Shown here: piece after piece, positions 1 through 9,255 of the stretch
Layout: each line of letters starts with the position of its first letter
How positions within the stretch are numbered: the stretch's first letter is position 1
DNA from: an uncultured Acetatifactor sp.
GTDB taxonomy: Bacteria > Bacillota > Clostridia > Lachnospirales > Lachnospiraceae
Length of the DNA stretch: 64,000 nt
NCBI GenBank assembly: GCA_910586775.1
Contig: CAJUJN010000013.1
Location: 10,539 to 74,538 of the forward strand
Direction: 5' to 3'
Notes under the pieces: generated by a model
Told to the model about the DNA's origin: nothing
What the model saw: the letters and a program-made list of their open reading frames with translations, nothing else
Databases searched by the model: none
Program-made: the position numbers and the translations under genes

Positions 1-2
1 CT

Positions 3-1181
3 ACAGGCTGTCTTAGAAATACTATCCTGAATTATTTCGGTGAAAAAACCAGTCTTCCCTGCGACAACTGCGGCAACTGTCACAGAGACTATCAGGAAAT
101 GGATATGACTGCCGACGCAAAACAGGTCATTAACTGCGTGGCCGAGACAAAGGGACGCTACGGCCTGACCATTGTCACCGGAACTCTGGCAGGCGCTGAC
201 CGGGCAAGACTGCGGGAACTTGGCACGGTAAATTACAGGTCTTACGGTGTGTTAAAAGGGCGCAATGAAGCACTGATACGCAATCTTATCAGCCAACTGA
301 TCGAAGAAGGCTACCTCTATCAGACAGAGGACCGGTACAGTGTGCTGAAAATGGGCAATATCGCGCCTTTAAAAGACGAAACTACCCGCGTCATGATGCG
401 CTTTTATGAGGAAAAGGAACCTGAACGGACAAATTACAATAAAGAAAAACCTGCGCGAAAGAAAAGCACCGATTCCCTCACTTCCGCAGGCTATGACCTG
501 TTCGAGGAACTGCGCAGGCTCCGCCTGGAAATCGCAAGGGAGGAATCCCTTCCGCCCTATATTGTATTTAACGACAAGACGCTGATCGACATGTGCGTCA
601 GCCTGCCTAAAACACCGGAAGAACTTCTGGGCGTCTCCGGTGTAGGCGAAAATAAGCTTGAAAAATACGGCCAGAGATTCCTGGATGCCATAGCATCCTT
701 TACGGAAGCCCACCCCAACGCGGTTATCAGCATACAGACAATGGCAGACGACGCAAACGGCAGTACAAACGCTGGCACAGATAGACCAAAAACAACAAGC
801 GCCAAAATCACTAAATCAAATAACGGAAAAAAGGCTGACTTCTATCTTTCAGAGAATGACGCCGGGCAATTTGTATACCAGGATTTGTATTACATCAGTG
901 ACATAAAAAACGAGCTGAACCGCATATGCACAACAGAGGGCGTTAAAAAAATTTCCATAGGCGTTATATGGGACTATCTTGTATCCCAGGAACTGACTTA
1001 TGAAAATAATACCAACGGCGTATTTACCAAGATGCCCACCCAAAAAGGAACAGATTACGGAATCATCCTTGAAGAAAAGACAACGGCTGCAGGACTTTCC
1101 TATAAACTGATCAAATATCCGCCGAAAGTCCAGAAAATGATAGTAGATTCCCTGATTGGGCCAAAAGCCGAAGAAAATTGA
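3..1181 (+). CDS. recQ: ATP-dependent DNA helicase RecQ, C-terminal part (gene runs in from the left edge)
   Basis: The reading frame is open from base 3, so the helicase motor is outside the window. The first residues carry the RecQ zinc-binding cysteines: one Cys at 9-11, then a CDNCGNC cluster at 60-80. A winged-helix RQC region follows, then an HRDC domain at about 477-695 (AGYDLFEELRRLR, GVSGVGENKLEKYG). The last ~130 residues form an extra domain after a Thr/Asn-rich linker; from memory it resembles the additional winged-helix type C-terminal module of Firmicutes RecQ proteins. RecQ unwinds branched and forked DNA during recombination and replication repair. It has no functional link to the leftward sugar genes next to it, and the two transcripts converge on a hairpin at 1294-1325. 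The identification is firm; only completeness is unknown. Confidence 0.93.
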   Translation, partial: TGCLRNTILNYFGEKTSLPCDNCGNCHRDYQEMDMTADAKQVINCVAETKGRYGLTIVTGTLAGADRARLRELGTVNYRSYGVLKGRNEALIRNLISQLIEEGYLYQTEDRYSVLKMGNIAPLKDETTRVMMRFYEEKEPERTNYNKEKPARKKSTDSLTSAGYDLFEELRRLRLEIAREESLPPYIVFNDKTLIDMCVSLPKTPEELLGVSGVGENKLEKYGQRFLDAIASFTEAHPNAVISIQTMADDANGSTNAGTDRPKTTSAKITKSNNGKKADFYLSENDAGQFVYQDLYYISDIKNELNRICTTEGVKKISIGVIWDYLVSQELTYENNTNGVFTKMPTQKGTDYGIILEEKTTAAGLSYKLIKYPPKVQKMIVDSLIGPKAEEN

Positions 1182-1293
1182 GAAACTTAATTTCCATAAT
1201 GGACAGCCGCATTTGTCTGTATATGGCATAGTCAGGTAAAGCAATCTGTCAAAAATGGCCCTTTTTCACCGCGCCGGAAATCAGAAGTCAGGC

Positions 1294-1325
1294 TTATCGG
1301 AAGCAATCCCTTTTGCTTCCGATAA
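1294..1325. terminator. Perfect 13-bp hairpin between convergent recQ and hydrolase genes
   Basis: TTATCGGAAGCAA (1294-1306) pairs with TTGCTTCCGATAA (1313-1325) around a 6-nt loop. It lies between the recQ stop (1181) and the stop of the leftward hydrolase gene (1362). It lacks a clear T-run on either side, so it is a probable but weak bidirectional terminator or a 3'-end protecting stem. Confidence 0.5.
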
Positions 1326-1361
1326 AAGCCATATTCTTTGCGGCATAATCCATTCCGCCTG

Positions 1362-3416
1362 TCACCCCTGCTGCCCGGTTTCCTCCACCAGAAGAACGTC
1401 GCTTTCACGCGGTCCAAAACGCAGGACAGCTTCCACATTGCATTGTTGAAGGGCACTGAAAATCAGAACCGGGTAATCCGAGAGTTTCAATGTAATATCC
1501 GTTATTGCATCATCTGTGGGATTTGCAATAAATACCAGGTACCTTTTACGCCCTTCTTCGCCGGTTTCATAATAACTGAGCCTGACCCTGGATTCTGGCG
1601 GAAAGACATGATTATTCCAGTAAGGCTTCCATTCCGCCTGTTCAAAATCATAACGATCCACGGTCTTCCATATCAGCGACATTAGTTCCAACGGATATCC
1701 CATATCGTTTGGCCGGGACAGAATTCCGTGAACCATACCGATTGATAATGAATCCTGAAAGGACCAGTTTTCAAACGTATAGGCCAGCAATTCATAAGGT
1801 ATTCCAAAATTACGTGCAGAATACTCGGCTCTCATATAGTCCATCGGCACACTTTCCAGCCCTTCCGCGTTAATATAAGTCTGGGAATGTTCTCCGTCCC
1901 AGTTCAGATGCGCAAATGACAAAGCCGGAATATTGCAGCAATTGCTCAGATGTGTATTTACTATCCCGCCCCGCGCTTCAAAAAATTCATAAAGATTCCT
2001 TGTAAATTCCCGCAATACAGTTATCGGATAAGAGGGGTGCAGCTGTCCGTCAACATTGTAAAATCCACACCCATGCTCCCCGTTGATACAGGCATCCGGC
2101 TGCAGCGTGGAGTCCAGGTAAACGCCGTCAAAACCGTATTCTTCTACCAGCCTTTTTATCCCCTCTGCCATATCTTTCGCATAAGTACTGTGAAAACAGA
2201 CGGTATAAGCACGCTGGCCAGGCTTCCTGTACCATCCGCCTGCATAGATATGATTCGGATTCAGCCTTCTGGAGGAGGCGTACTCGCTGTATCTCGGATT
2301 CAGAGTAGAGATTTCATACCCAAAATAAGGAATCACCTTAATATCCCGCCGATGACATTCCCGAACAATATTTTTCACTAAATTCCGTGTATGTTCAGAC
2401 AATTCCCAGTAGTTCTGAATCTTGTTCCACTTTTCATGTATCAGGAGCGTAGTAACGCCCAGCCTTTTTAAACGGTCATATCCACTCTCGTCACTGTCCG
2501 GCATCACCGGCCCACTCAGATAATCGTCATATTCTTCTTCCACTTTTTTAAAACAGTCAATATGACAGATATGCTCTTTGTAAGGATTTTTCGGAAAAGG
2601 TTTTACCGGAGTCGCCTGAATGCCCATCTGAAAGGATAGCGGCGGATACACATAATTCTTCGGCATACCTTCCTCTCCGGTATAATTCCAGGCCTTTACC
2701 GTATTGTCGATCAAATGAATCCTCAGTGTCAGCACATCGGGACCGTCAATCAATTCCAATGCCTTATCCGGGTGGGCGGGCTCCCAGTTCCGGTCACTGT
2801 CCGCGCACCAGACCAGCCCCTGATCCTCCGTGCCAATCCAGAGAAGCGGCTTAAACGGCATTGTCAGCGAACCGGGAATGCATCCGCTCATACAGACACT
2901 GGAAAAGGGTACTGACCGGCCATCTGCACAAGTGGGCGTGGGACTTGAGGGATAATAATGATACAGGGACGCAAACTCCTTTTTCATCGGAATTTCCAGC
3001 CATAACCTGTCCAGGGAATATCCGTTGGGCTTGGGCTGGCTGACCCCAAAAACTTCAGCTACTGTCTTGCCACGGGGCATAATTTTGATATCAATGGCGC
3101 AATAGCCGTCATACTCTGTCTCCAGGCAGGTATTCACAATAAAGGCCGCACTCTCCTGTGAGGCGCATATTGTCACTTTTTGAGCCGTTTCTTCCATAAT
3201 AAAGGCGTTTTGTTCACGCCATTCTATTTCCATGCCGTTTTCCGAACCTGTCAGACGCATGGGCGCACTGAGTATTTCATTTCCATGACTGACGACAGAT
3301 GTAAACAATACGCTGTCTCTCAAGCTGTAAATCCTGTCCCATGACAGAATGCTGTAACCATTTCCTTCCTTTCTGACCTTAACCGGGGGCCAGGGTGTAA
3401 CAGGTATATTATCCAT
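1362..3416 (-). CDS. Predicted TIM-barrel glycoside hydrolase-like protein
   Basis: 684 residues with no signal peptide, so cytosolic. The N-terminal ~270 residues look like a beta-sandwich region. The second half looks like a hydrolase barrel: GVTTLLIHEKWN, then HRRDIKVIPYFGYE, then FDGVYLDST with Asp435 in the strand-end position that carries the nucleophile in many clan-D-type barrels. The C-terminus is a small beta domain. From memory it is closest to the large uncharacterised DUF6067/GH-like group; I cannot give a GH family or substrate. The ATG at 3416 is preferred over the one at 3422 because AGGAG lies 8 nt before it but only 2 nt before the upstream ATG. Two tandem hairpin repeats (3432-3492) precede the ribosome site. 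It is the last gene of a leftward group starting at 7082. Confidence 0.72.
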   Translation of the reverse strand: MDNIPVTPWPPVKVRKEGNGYSILSWDRIYSLRDSVLFTSVVSHGNEILSAPMRLTGSENGMEIEWREQNAFIMEETAQKVTICASQESAAFIVNTCLETEYDGYCAIDIKIMPRGKTVAEVFGVSQPKPNGYSLDRLWLEIPMKKEFASLYHYYPSSPTPTCADGRSVPFSSVCMSGCIPGSLTMPFKPLLWIGTEDQGLVWCADSDRNWEPAHPDKALELIDGPDVLTLRIHLIDNTVKAWNYTGEEGMPKNYVYPPLSFQMGIQATPVKPFPKNPYKEHICHIDCFKKVEEEYDDYLSGPVMPDSDESGYDRLKRLGVTTLLIHEKWNKIQNYWELSEHTRNLVKNIVRECHRRDIKVIPYFGYEISTLNPRYSEYASSRRLNPNHIYAGGWYRKPGQRAYTVCFHSTYAKDMAEGIKRLVEEYGFDGVYLDSTLQPDACINGEHGCGFYNVDGQLHPSYPITVLREFTRNLYEFFEARGGIVNTHLSNCCNIPALSFAHLNWDGEHSQTYINAEGLESVPMDYMRAEYSARNFGIPYELLAYTFENWSFQDSLSIGMVHGILSRPNDMGYPLELMSLIWKTVDRYDFEQAEWKPYWNNHVFPPESRVRLSYYETGEEGRKRYLVFIANPTDDAITDITLKLSDYPVLIFSALQQCNVEAVLRFGPRESDVLLVEETGQQG

Positions 3417-3431
3417 AATCATCTCTCCTAA

Positions 3432-3492
3432 TTTAGTCGCTGCGCGACAGCTCTAAAGGGTAAAGTCGCTGCGCGACGGCTCTGAAAGGTAC
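3432..3492 (-). repeat. Two tandem ~29-bp REP-like hairpin repeats in the leader of the hydrolase gene
   Basis: GTCGCTGCGCGAC occurs at 3436-3448 and again at 3465-3477, each followed by a GCTCTRAARGGTA-type tail, giving a 29-bp period. A decayed third unit follows (3492-3508). Each core folds as GTCGC-TGC-GCGAC. A related unit lies in the leader of the GH130 gene (27385-27416). Confidence 0.75.
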
Positions 3493-3510
3493 AGTCACTT
3501 CGACGCACAA

Positions 3511-5514
3511 CTAACATGTCCTGAAATCTAACTGGCCCAGGGGATATTGTTCCTCCACCAGCTGGTGCAGCTGAGCGGAATCCGTAATACCGGTACGGTC
3601 AGAAATCAGTTTTCCGTACAGCCGAAACCATGTATCCGATATTGCCGTATCCCCTTCTTTGATGTCGGGCATCACAAGTTCCTGATTTAAATATTCTGCC
3701 GCCTCTTCATAATCTCCCAGCGCCATCAGCGCTTCTGCGCAGTAAAACTTTAAACGTCCATCTGATTGAAAACTGCCGATCTGCTCATAGTCTGCAAGCC
3801 ACTCCCTGTTTTTTCGGGCGGCAAGACAGGTAACGGCAGTATCCACCAATATGCCCCGGCAGGTTTTGTTCAGCCCGAAAGCCTTTTGCATATATTCATA
3901 GGCTTTTTCGAAATCATTCAGTTCGTTGCGGTAAATCATGGCAATATTTCTGAAAGACCATGCGTTAGGCAGGACTGACCCGGATTCCATAAAATATTCC
4001 AATGCCTTTTCCGGATTTCCGGCAGCATATTCCATTACGCCCAAATGCATCAGCGCATACCAGTTTCTGTTTTGGGGCTGCTTTACGGAATTTTCCAACC
4101 GCCGGCGCCAAAACGCTTCCGTCACATAGCCCATTGGCTCCTCATCCGCATTTCTCTCCGGAAGATATCCTTCATACAGCAAAACCAGCCACTGCTTCTG
4201 GGCCTCTCCCAAAGCACCCCGGGGCAGCCGGATTTCATCCGAAAGACCTGGAAGTCCCAGTTCCTTTCGGCGGTATTCCTCCAGTACGCCCCATCCGGAA
4301 CCGAAGGACAGCATTTCACCGGCTGTCGCTTTCTGCTGCTTTGCCTTATTTAACGTATCGGAAAGGGAACCGAAGCTGTCCGTAATCTGCCTCTCTGCCG
4401 CTGCCTGTGCCGCAGGCCATTCGCCATGTGCTTCCACGCCGCAGTCAATTGCACCATAACTTTCCAGAAAAGACCACGTTGCACCTGACGGCATGGGAAT
4501 ATGTTCCAACTGTGTGCGGGCCATTCCGGCCTGTATTTCGATATATCCGCTGTTGCTGCCGTCGGAAAGATACCGATTCCAGTTCTTTCCGCCTTCTCCC
4601 TGCCCCCAGACGAACAGTTTTCGCCCTTTTAACTCCGGTGTAGAGCATTGCAGCAGTCCGTAACCGGATTCGTCTACGGCCGCAATCCATTTCTGCGCCT
4701 CATCCGGAATGTGATAAAAGAAGTCCAGCGAGCGTGGGATATTTTCCGGATAACTGATATCCGTACCCAGTGCATCCGGATGCCCTGCATAGTCCAGAAC
4801 ATAGTGGTCATTTCCGAAATAATTGATAAACGTGTTCTGTGCAGGCACCAGAACTCTGGTATGGCGGTGACAGGGAACGGCAATATTAGACCACCAATAC
4901 ATCCAGATATCTCTTCCTGTGCGGTTTTCTATTTTGGGACGAATGTATAAAAATCTTGATTTTTCGGGAATCCAGGCATCTATACTGTAAAGCACGCCCC
5001 GGATACGCTCATATTCGTACATGCGCAGCCCTTCGCTGCCGTCAGGCAATCTGATTTTCTGAGCAAAAAGCGGTTCGCAGGTCAGTGGATTATGTCCCTT
5101 AACAGAAATATTGAACTCCACACCTCCGCTGAACCACGCGTTCCTGAGCGCCAGGTTTGCCGGCTGAAACACCGGATTGCAGTACAGCAGTTCTCTTCGG
5201 GCTGTTTTATCATAAAGCGACCATAGTCTGCCCCCAAGTTCAGGCAGAAAAACCGCTTTCAGAAACCCATTCTCAAGCACAACGGAATGAAACACCTTAT
5301 GCTGCCTGCTGCGGTTGTAACCGTCCTGCTGCTGATAAGGCAGCAGGGTAGAAATCATCCCCTGATTGATATACTGTCTGCAATCTTCCGGAACCGCCTG
5401 TGTCATTTCGATTCCGGCATGAATATAACTGATATTTTTTATGTCAGGCAGGGGATTTACCTTTCCCAGTTCGGCTCCCGGACATATGTATGCGGACGAA
5501 TAACATTCTGACAT
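3511..5514 (-). CDS. DUF5107 domain protein with C-terminal TPR repeats
   Basis: 667 residues, no signal peptide. The N-terminal ~330 residues match the DUF5107 type: VVLENGFLKAVFLPELGGRLW, FSGGVEFN, MYWWSNIAVP and FFYHIPDEAQKW resemble the galactose-mutarotase-like beta-supersandwich seen in enzymes that bind sugars. The C-terminal ~200 residues contain helical tetratricopeptide-like repeats (WYALMHLGVMEYAAGNPEKA, FEKAYEYMQKAFGLN, YCAEALMALGDYEEA). Such proteins occur in polysaccharide loci of gut Bacteroidota and Bacillota and are thought to act on or bind carbohydrate; no activity can be named here. Start: GAGGG 9 nt before the ATG. It lies 59 bp after the hydrolase at 5574 and 94 bp before the next gene, in the same orientation, so probably one operon. 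Confidence 0.85.
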   Translation of the reverse strand: MSECYSSAYICPGAELGKVNPLPDIKNISYIHAGIEMTQAVPEDCRQYINQGMISTLLPYQQQDGYNRSRQHKVFHSVVLENGFLKAVFLPELGGRLWSLYDKTARRELLYCNPVFQPANLALRNAWFSGGVEFNISVKGHNPLTCEPLFAQKIRLPDGSEGLRMYEYERIRGVLYSIDAWIPEKSRFLYIRPKIENRTGRDIWMYWWSNIAVPCHRHTRVLVPAQNTFINYFGNDHYVLDYAGHPDALGTDISYPENIPRSLDFFYHIPDEAQKWIAAVDESGYGLLQCSTPELKGRKLFVWGQGEGGKNWNRYLSDGSNSGYIEIQAGMARTQLEHIPMPSGATWSFLESYGAIDCGVEAHGEWPAAQAAAERQITDSFGSLSDTLNKAKQQKATAGEMLSFGSGWGVLEEYRRKELGLPGLSDEIRLPRGALGEAQKQWLVLLYEGYLPERNADEEPMGYVTEAFWRRRLENSVKQPQNRNWYALMHLGVMEYAAGNPEKALEYFMESGSVLPNAWSFRNIAMIYRNELNDFEKAYEYMQKAFGLNKTCRGILVDTAVTCLAARKNREWLADYEQIGSFQSDGRLKFYCAEALMALGDYEEAAEYLNQELVMPDIKEGDTAISDTWFRLYGKLISDRTGITDSAQLHQLVEEQYPLGQLDFRTC

Positions 5515-5573
5515 GAATACACCCTCTTTTCTGCTTTGGAATTGTCGAAAAATAACGGAAACTCTTTTAGTCC

Positions 5574-7082
5574 TTAATCTGTACGGGTTGTATAGACAGC
5601 CACCGCTCCTGCGGGAATCGTATCTGCAAATTCGGTTGACACATTTTCCAGTTCGTCTGAAATACCGATCAACCCGGCGGCGGCAGTCGGTTCCACCTGA
5701 CCGGGATCATATAAATGCCGATAAAGGGTTTTCCCGCCCAGAGAGGCATCCATGGTCATCTGAAAAGCAGCACTGCAGCGATTATAATTGACCACAATAA
5801 TGCTCCATTCACCGTCTTCCCTCTTCAAACAGCCTGAATACAAAGAACTGCTTTGGATACATTTATAAACCCCTCCGCGGCCAAAATACCGTGTAATCAG
5901 GCTGCAGGCGTACCATGCAGGAAGCGGAATATCCGTTTCGAGCATGGAGCGTAGATATCCGGCTGTCTGCAGGCCGTCTTTGAATTCGCCGTTATTGAGC
6001 ATGCTGTCGGTAAAAAGCTGATCACACAAAGCCCATAAAAAAACAGAAGACACTCCCATATCCAAAACAGAAGCAGTCATTGCCCCCAAAGCAGTACCCT
6101 TCCAGGGATCCGCCTGAGCCTTTATAAACGGTTCCAATTCCCATGCTTCAACGGCCACATTATATTCGTCCAGCCAGCATGCTTTCCCTGCCGTCCTGAT
6201 TTCATTGCAGCAGGCCTGAAGTTTTTTCTGCGGAATGATATAATACCAGTCATCCGTGTAATGCTCACTGCGGTCATAGCCATTATGGGTTCCGATGATA
6301 TCCACCTTATCCCCCAGTTCCGCCAACGTGTGGCGTACCAGAATGGAATACGGCTCATACCCCATATCGTTCCGCCAATTATCACATGGAGCAACAATCC
6401 GGTAGCGTTCCCGCAGTCCCGAAGCACGCAGCCCCGCATCCAGCGCTTCAATACCGGCATGGTAAACGGGTATCAGTTTCTTATAGTTTCTTCTCTCCCA
6501 GAAACTGCCTTCACTGCTGTCATGTATCAGCATATTATTGCATTCCGTAAAGGCAAACATACATTTTATATTCCGAATGCTGTGACGTTCAAAAGCCAGA
6601 ACGGAATTTTTGATAAAATCACTGTAATTTTTACAGGAGGCTTCCATATCCCCCGGAACCGCAATGCCGTATCCGATTGTCAGTGAACTGCGGTTCGGAA
6701 CCTCCTCCGGATCTTCGGGCGCATTTATGAGAATCCGCAAATCCCAGCCGGCAAAAAGGCCGATTTCAATTCCCCGCTCCTGCAAAGCAAGACAAAACCG
6801 AAAAAACTCCTGCATACGTTCCCCTTCATAATCGTGCCGTCCGGTTTTTTGATTCCAGGTAAGGGCGGGGCTGTAATAACTGCGCACCATTGTCACGCCC
6901 ATTTTCTGCAGCCGATCCAGTTCCGTGCGTAGCTGCTGCCCGGTATAGCCGCGTCCGTAGCAGTCGGTAAAGAAACCGAAGGGACTGTAAACGCCATTGA
7001 CTCCTTCGAATTGTGAAACAGGGGCTCCTGCGTTTATAATCCTCAAATTGTGAAAAATCTCTGTTTCAGGGGTATACTTCAT
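5574..7082 (-). CDS. Clan GH-A-like glycoside hydrolase (TIM barrel), cytosolic
   Basis: 502 residues from the ATG at 7082, which has GGAGGAGG 10 nt upstream; the frame stays open to 7160 but lacks a site there. The barrel starts with FGFFTDCYGRGYTGQQL and LDRLQKMGVTMVRSYYSPAL. The segment MFAFTECNNM (Glu180) sits where clan A enzymes carry the acid/base Glu, and CWLDEYNVAVEAW (Glu306) fits the nucleophile strand, about 126 residues later as expected. A small beta domain closes the protein. There is no signal peptide. I cannot place it in a numbered GH family. It is the first gene of the leftward group and diverges from the ABC importer at 7321, so the two units probably serve the same sugar and share regulation. 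Confidence 0.72.
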   Translation of the reverse strand: MKYTPETEIFHNLRIINAGAPVSQFEGVNGVYSPFGFFTDCYGRGYTGQQLRTELDRLQKMGVTMVRSYYSPALTWNQKTGRHDYEGERMQEFFRFCLALQERGIEIGLFAGWDLRILINAPEDPEEVPNRSSLTIGYGIAVPGDMEASCKNYSDFIKNSVLAFERHSIRNIKCMFAFTECNNMLIHDSSEGSFWERRNYKKLIPVYHAGIEALDAGLRASGLRERYRIVAPCDNWRNDMGYEPYSILVRHTLAELGDKVDIIGTHNGYDRSEHYTDDWYYIIPQKKLQACCNEIRTAGKACWLDEYNVAVEAWELEPFIKAQADPWKGTALGAMTASVLDMGVSSVFLWALCDQLFTDSMLNNGEFKDGLQTAGYLRSMLETDIPLPAWYACSLITRYFGRGGVYKCIQSSSLYSGCLKREDGEWSIIVVNYNRCSAAFQMTMDASLGGKTLYRHLYDPGQVEPTAAAGLIGISDELENVSTEFADTIPAGAVAVYTTRTD

Positions 7083-7202
7083 TATAATAATTCCTCCTCC
7101 ATACAGATTTACGGTAAAGAACTTGTCTGCCATTTTATATCCGCCTGCAGTATCCGTCAAGAATCATATTTGTCACCTGCTGCGGCCAAAAGAGCAGGTG
7201 TG

Positions 7203-7232
7203 CTTTTGTCCTTTACAGGTAACCTTTTGTCC
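7203..7232 (+). promoter_or_regulatory. Direct repeats, candidate AraC-family operator in a divergent intergenic region
   Basis: CTTTTGTCC occurs at 7203-7211 and 7224-7232, 21 bp start to start, which is two helical turns and typical of AraC-type half-sites. A possible promoter follows (TTGAAA at 7261-7266, GATAAT at 7286-7291, with a long 19-bp spacer). The AraC-type regulator gene lies at the end of this transcription unit (11230). Confidence 0.45.
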
Positions 7233-7320
7233 CTTGTATTTTCCGGGCAGAATCTTTATATTGAAAATGTTTCCAGACGGCACCGGATAATGTATCCAGA
7301 ACAGAAAGAGAGGAAAAAGG

Positions 7321-9042
7321 ATGAGACAGAGTAACATGTGGAAGAAAACAGCAGCATGCATCATGGCCGCCGCAATGACCATATCAATGTGCGGCTGCGG
7401 TAATGAAGGAGACAGCAGCATAACGGACAGTTCTGACAGCGCAGGCGGTTCCACCGAAAGTTCCAGTACAGAATCTTCCCCCGAAGAACAGGAGCAGGGA
7501 TCAGAGGATCCCGGAACAGAAGAATCAGAAAGTTCATCTTCAGAAGAACAGGCCGGCGGAATCACCTATCCATTAGAAGAAAAGGTGCATCTGGTTCTGG
7601 CCATGGTAGATGAGGCAGCCGTAACAGCCAATGCCAAAAATCTGGCGGAAACCCCTTTCGGCCAGGCATGGCAGGAAGCCACTGGAGTAGAACTGGAGAT
7701 TATGCAGCTGGCTGACGGCAATGCGCTGAATCTGCTCTATGCCGGCGGCGACCTTCCTGATATGATCTGGATGGTCTCAAGCTATAGCGGCGGAGCAGAA
7801 AAAGCCATCAAAGATAAAATAATTGAACCTCTGAATGATTATATGGAGTTTGCACCGGATTTTCAGGCAGTGTTGGACAGCAATGAACTGTATGCGAAAT
7901 CCTGCAGAACTTCTGACGGTAAAATAATAGGTTTTCCCCAGATAGACGGAGATGATTATCTGCTCACTTCCGCAGGATTAATCATCCGCCAGGACTGGCT
8001 GGATGATCTGGGGCTTGCGGTTCCTCAGACAGCAGATGATTTGTACGAAGCTTTGAAAGCTTTTAAGGAAGAGAAGGGGGCTTCTGCTCCTCTGTCCACT
8101 ACGCTGTGGTGGCTGAAGGATATTGCGGTTCAATACGGGCTTTTCACCTCTCCCTTCGGACTTGCACGGGGAGGCTTCTATCAGGTAGACGGCAAAGTAC
8201 ATTACGGCTACGCGGAACAGGAGTACAAGGATGTATTGGAATATCTGCATAAGTTATATGAGGAAGGGCTTCTGGACCCTAATTTCCAGTCTGTGGATGA
8301 CAATACGGTAAAGGCTAATATCATGAATGGCGATACGGGTGTTGCCATCGGCAATACAGGCTCTTATATCGGCACCATGCTGGAGACAATGGCCGCGGAT
8401 GAGCCCGACTTTGACTTAAGCGGTTTCGGCCCCCTGGTCAAAACAGCAGGCGATATTCCCATGAGCACTCACTATAACTGGCCCATACAGAATACCTATG
8501 TGATCATCACCCCTAACTGCACCAATAAGGAAGCCGCTGTAAAGTTCTTAAATTACGGCTATACGGAAGCAGGGCATATGCTGTTTAATTACGGAATAGA
8601 GGGTGTGAGCTACACCATGGAAAACGATATACCCACTTATACGGATCTGCTTATGCACAATCCTGACGGACTGACCAAACAGTTAGCCATGGCTCAGTAT
8701 ATCAGAGCATGGAACGGGGGACCTTTTATCAGAGAAAAAGGATATCAGCTGCAGTACTCCGACCTGCCCCAGCAGCAGGCGGCATTAACAAGCTGGTCCA
8801 CCTCCGATGCGTCCAAATATCAAATGCCCCCTGTGACAGTATCGGAAGAAAATACCTCTGAATATTCCAAGCTGAATGGAGACATCAGTACTTATGTTTC
8901 GGAAATGTTCGTGCGGTATGTCACCGGCCTGGAGTCCCTGGACACCTTTGAAAGCGGATATCTTGCTACTCTGGAATCCATGAATGTGGACAGGGTAATT
9001 GAACTGCAGCAGGAAGCCCTGGATGAGTTCAACTCAAGATAA
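7321..9042 (+). CDS. Extracellular solute-binding lipoprotein of a CUT1 sugar ABC importer (LplA/YtcQ type)
   Basis: 573 residues. A lipoprotein signal peptide is clear: basic start, hydrophobic AACIMAAAMTISM, then a lipobox with Cys26 as the likely acylated residue. A Ser/Glu/Gly-rich spacer (about 27-80) follows. The mature part is a family-1 binding protein (PFGQAWQEATGVELEIM, AGGDLPDMIWM, FPQIDGDDYLLTSAGLIIRQDWLDDLGL). It should capture an oligosaccharide at the membrane and deliver it to the permeases at 9256 and 10185. No ATPase gene is nearby; such importers usually share an MsmK/MsmX-like ATPase encoded elsewhere. Start: the AAAGAGAGGAAAAAGG leader ends at the ATG. A hairpin after the gene could set a higher level of binding protein than permease. 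Confidence 0.92.
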   Translation: MRQSNMWKKTAACIMAAAMTISMCGCGNEGDSSITDSSDSAGGSTESSSTESSPEEQEQGSEDPGTEESESSSSEEQAGGITYPLEEKVHLVLAMVDEAAVTANAKNLAETPFGQAWQEATGVELEIMQLADGNALNLLYAGGDLPDMIWMVSSYSGGAEKAIKDKIIEPLNDYMEFAPDFQAVLDSNELYAKSCRTSDGKIIGFPQIDGDDYLLTSAGLIIRQDWLDDLGLAVPQTADDLYEALKAFKEEKGASAPLSTTLWWLKDIAVQYGLFTSPFGLARGGFYQVDGKVHYGYAEQEYKDVLEYLHKLYEEGLLDPNFQSVDDNTVKANIMNGDTGVAIGNTGSYIGTMLETMAADEPDFDLSGFGPLVKTAGDIPMSTHYNWPIQNTYVIITPNCTNKEAAVKFLNYGYTEAGHMLFNYGIEGVSYTMENDIPTYTDLLMHNPDGLTKQLAMAQYIRAWNGGPFIREKGYQLQYSDLPQQQAALTSWSTSDASKYQMPPVTVSEENTSEYSKLNGDISTYVSEMFVRYVTGLESLDTFESGYLATLESMNVDRVIELQQEALDEFNSR

Positions 9043-9062
9043 CAAAAACAGGTCAGGAGAAA

Positions 9063-9101
9063 GGAAGTTAGCCGTCCCAGGCGGCTTCTTCCTTCTTCTT
9101 T
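9063..9101 (+). terminator. Hairpin with T-rich tail between binding protein and permease genes (partial terminator)
   Basis: GGAAG and AGCCG on the left arm pair with CGGCT and CTTCC on the right around a short loop, followed by a TTCTTCTTTTT tail. Position and modest stability fit an intra-operon attenuator that lowers permease expression relative to the lipoprotein. Confidence 0.5.
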
Positions 9102-9255
9102 TTCAGACGTCTACACTATACAACGAATATTTAAAAACGTAAAATCGAAATAATCGATATTTTGTCTGAACAAAATCGGATTCCGAAAAACCACCTGATA
9201 AGCGATTTGTAGATTCCGAGAGGATATGACAGAAAAAAAGGAGGAGAATACAAGA

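Noticed and set aside
3432..3508. CRISPR-like array
   Set aside because: Only two to three units with a 29-bp period and no unique spacers; palindromic REP-like units instead.
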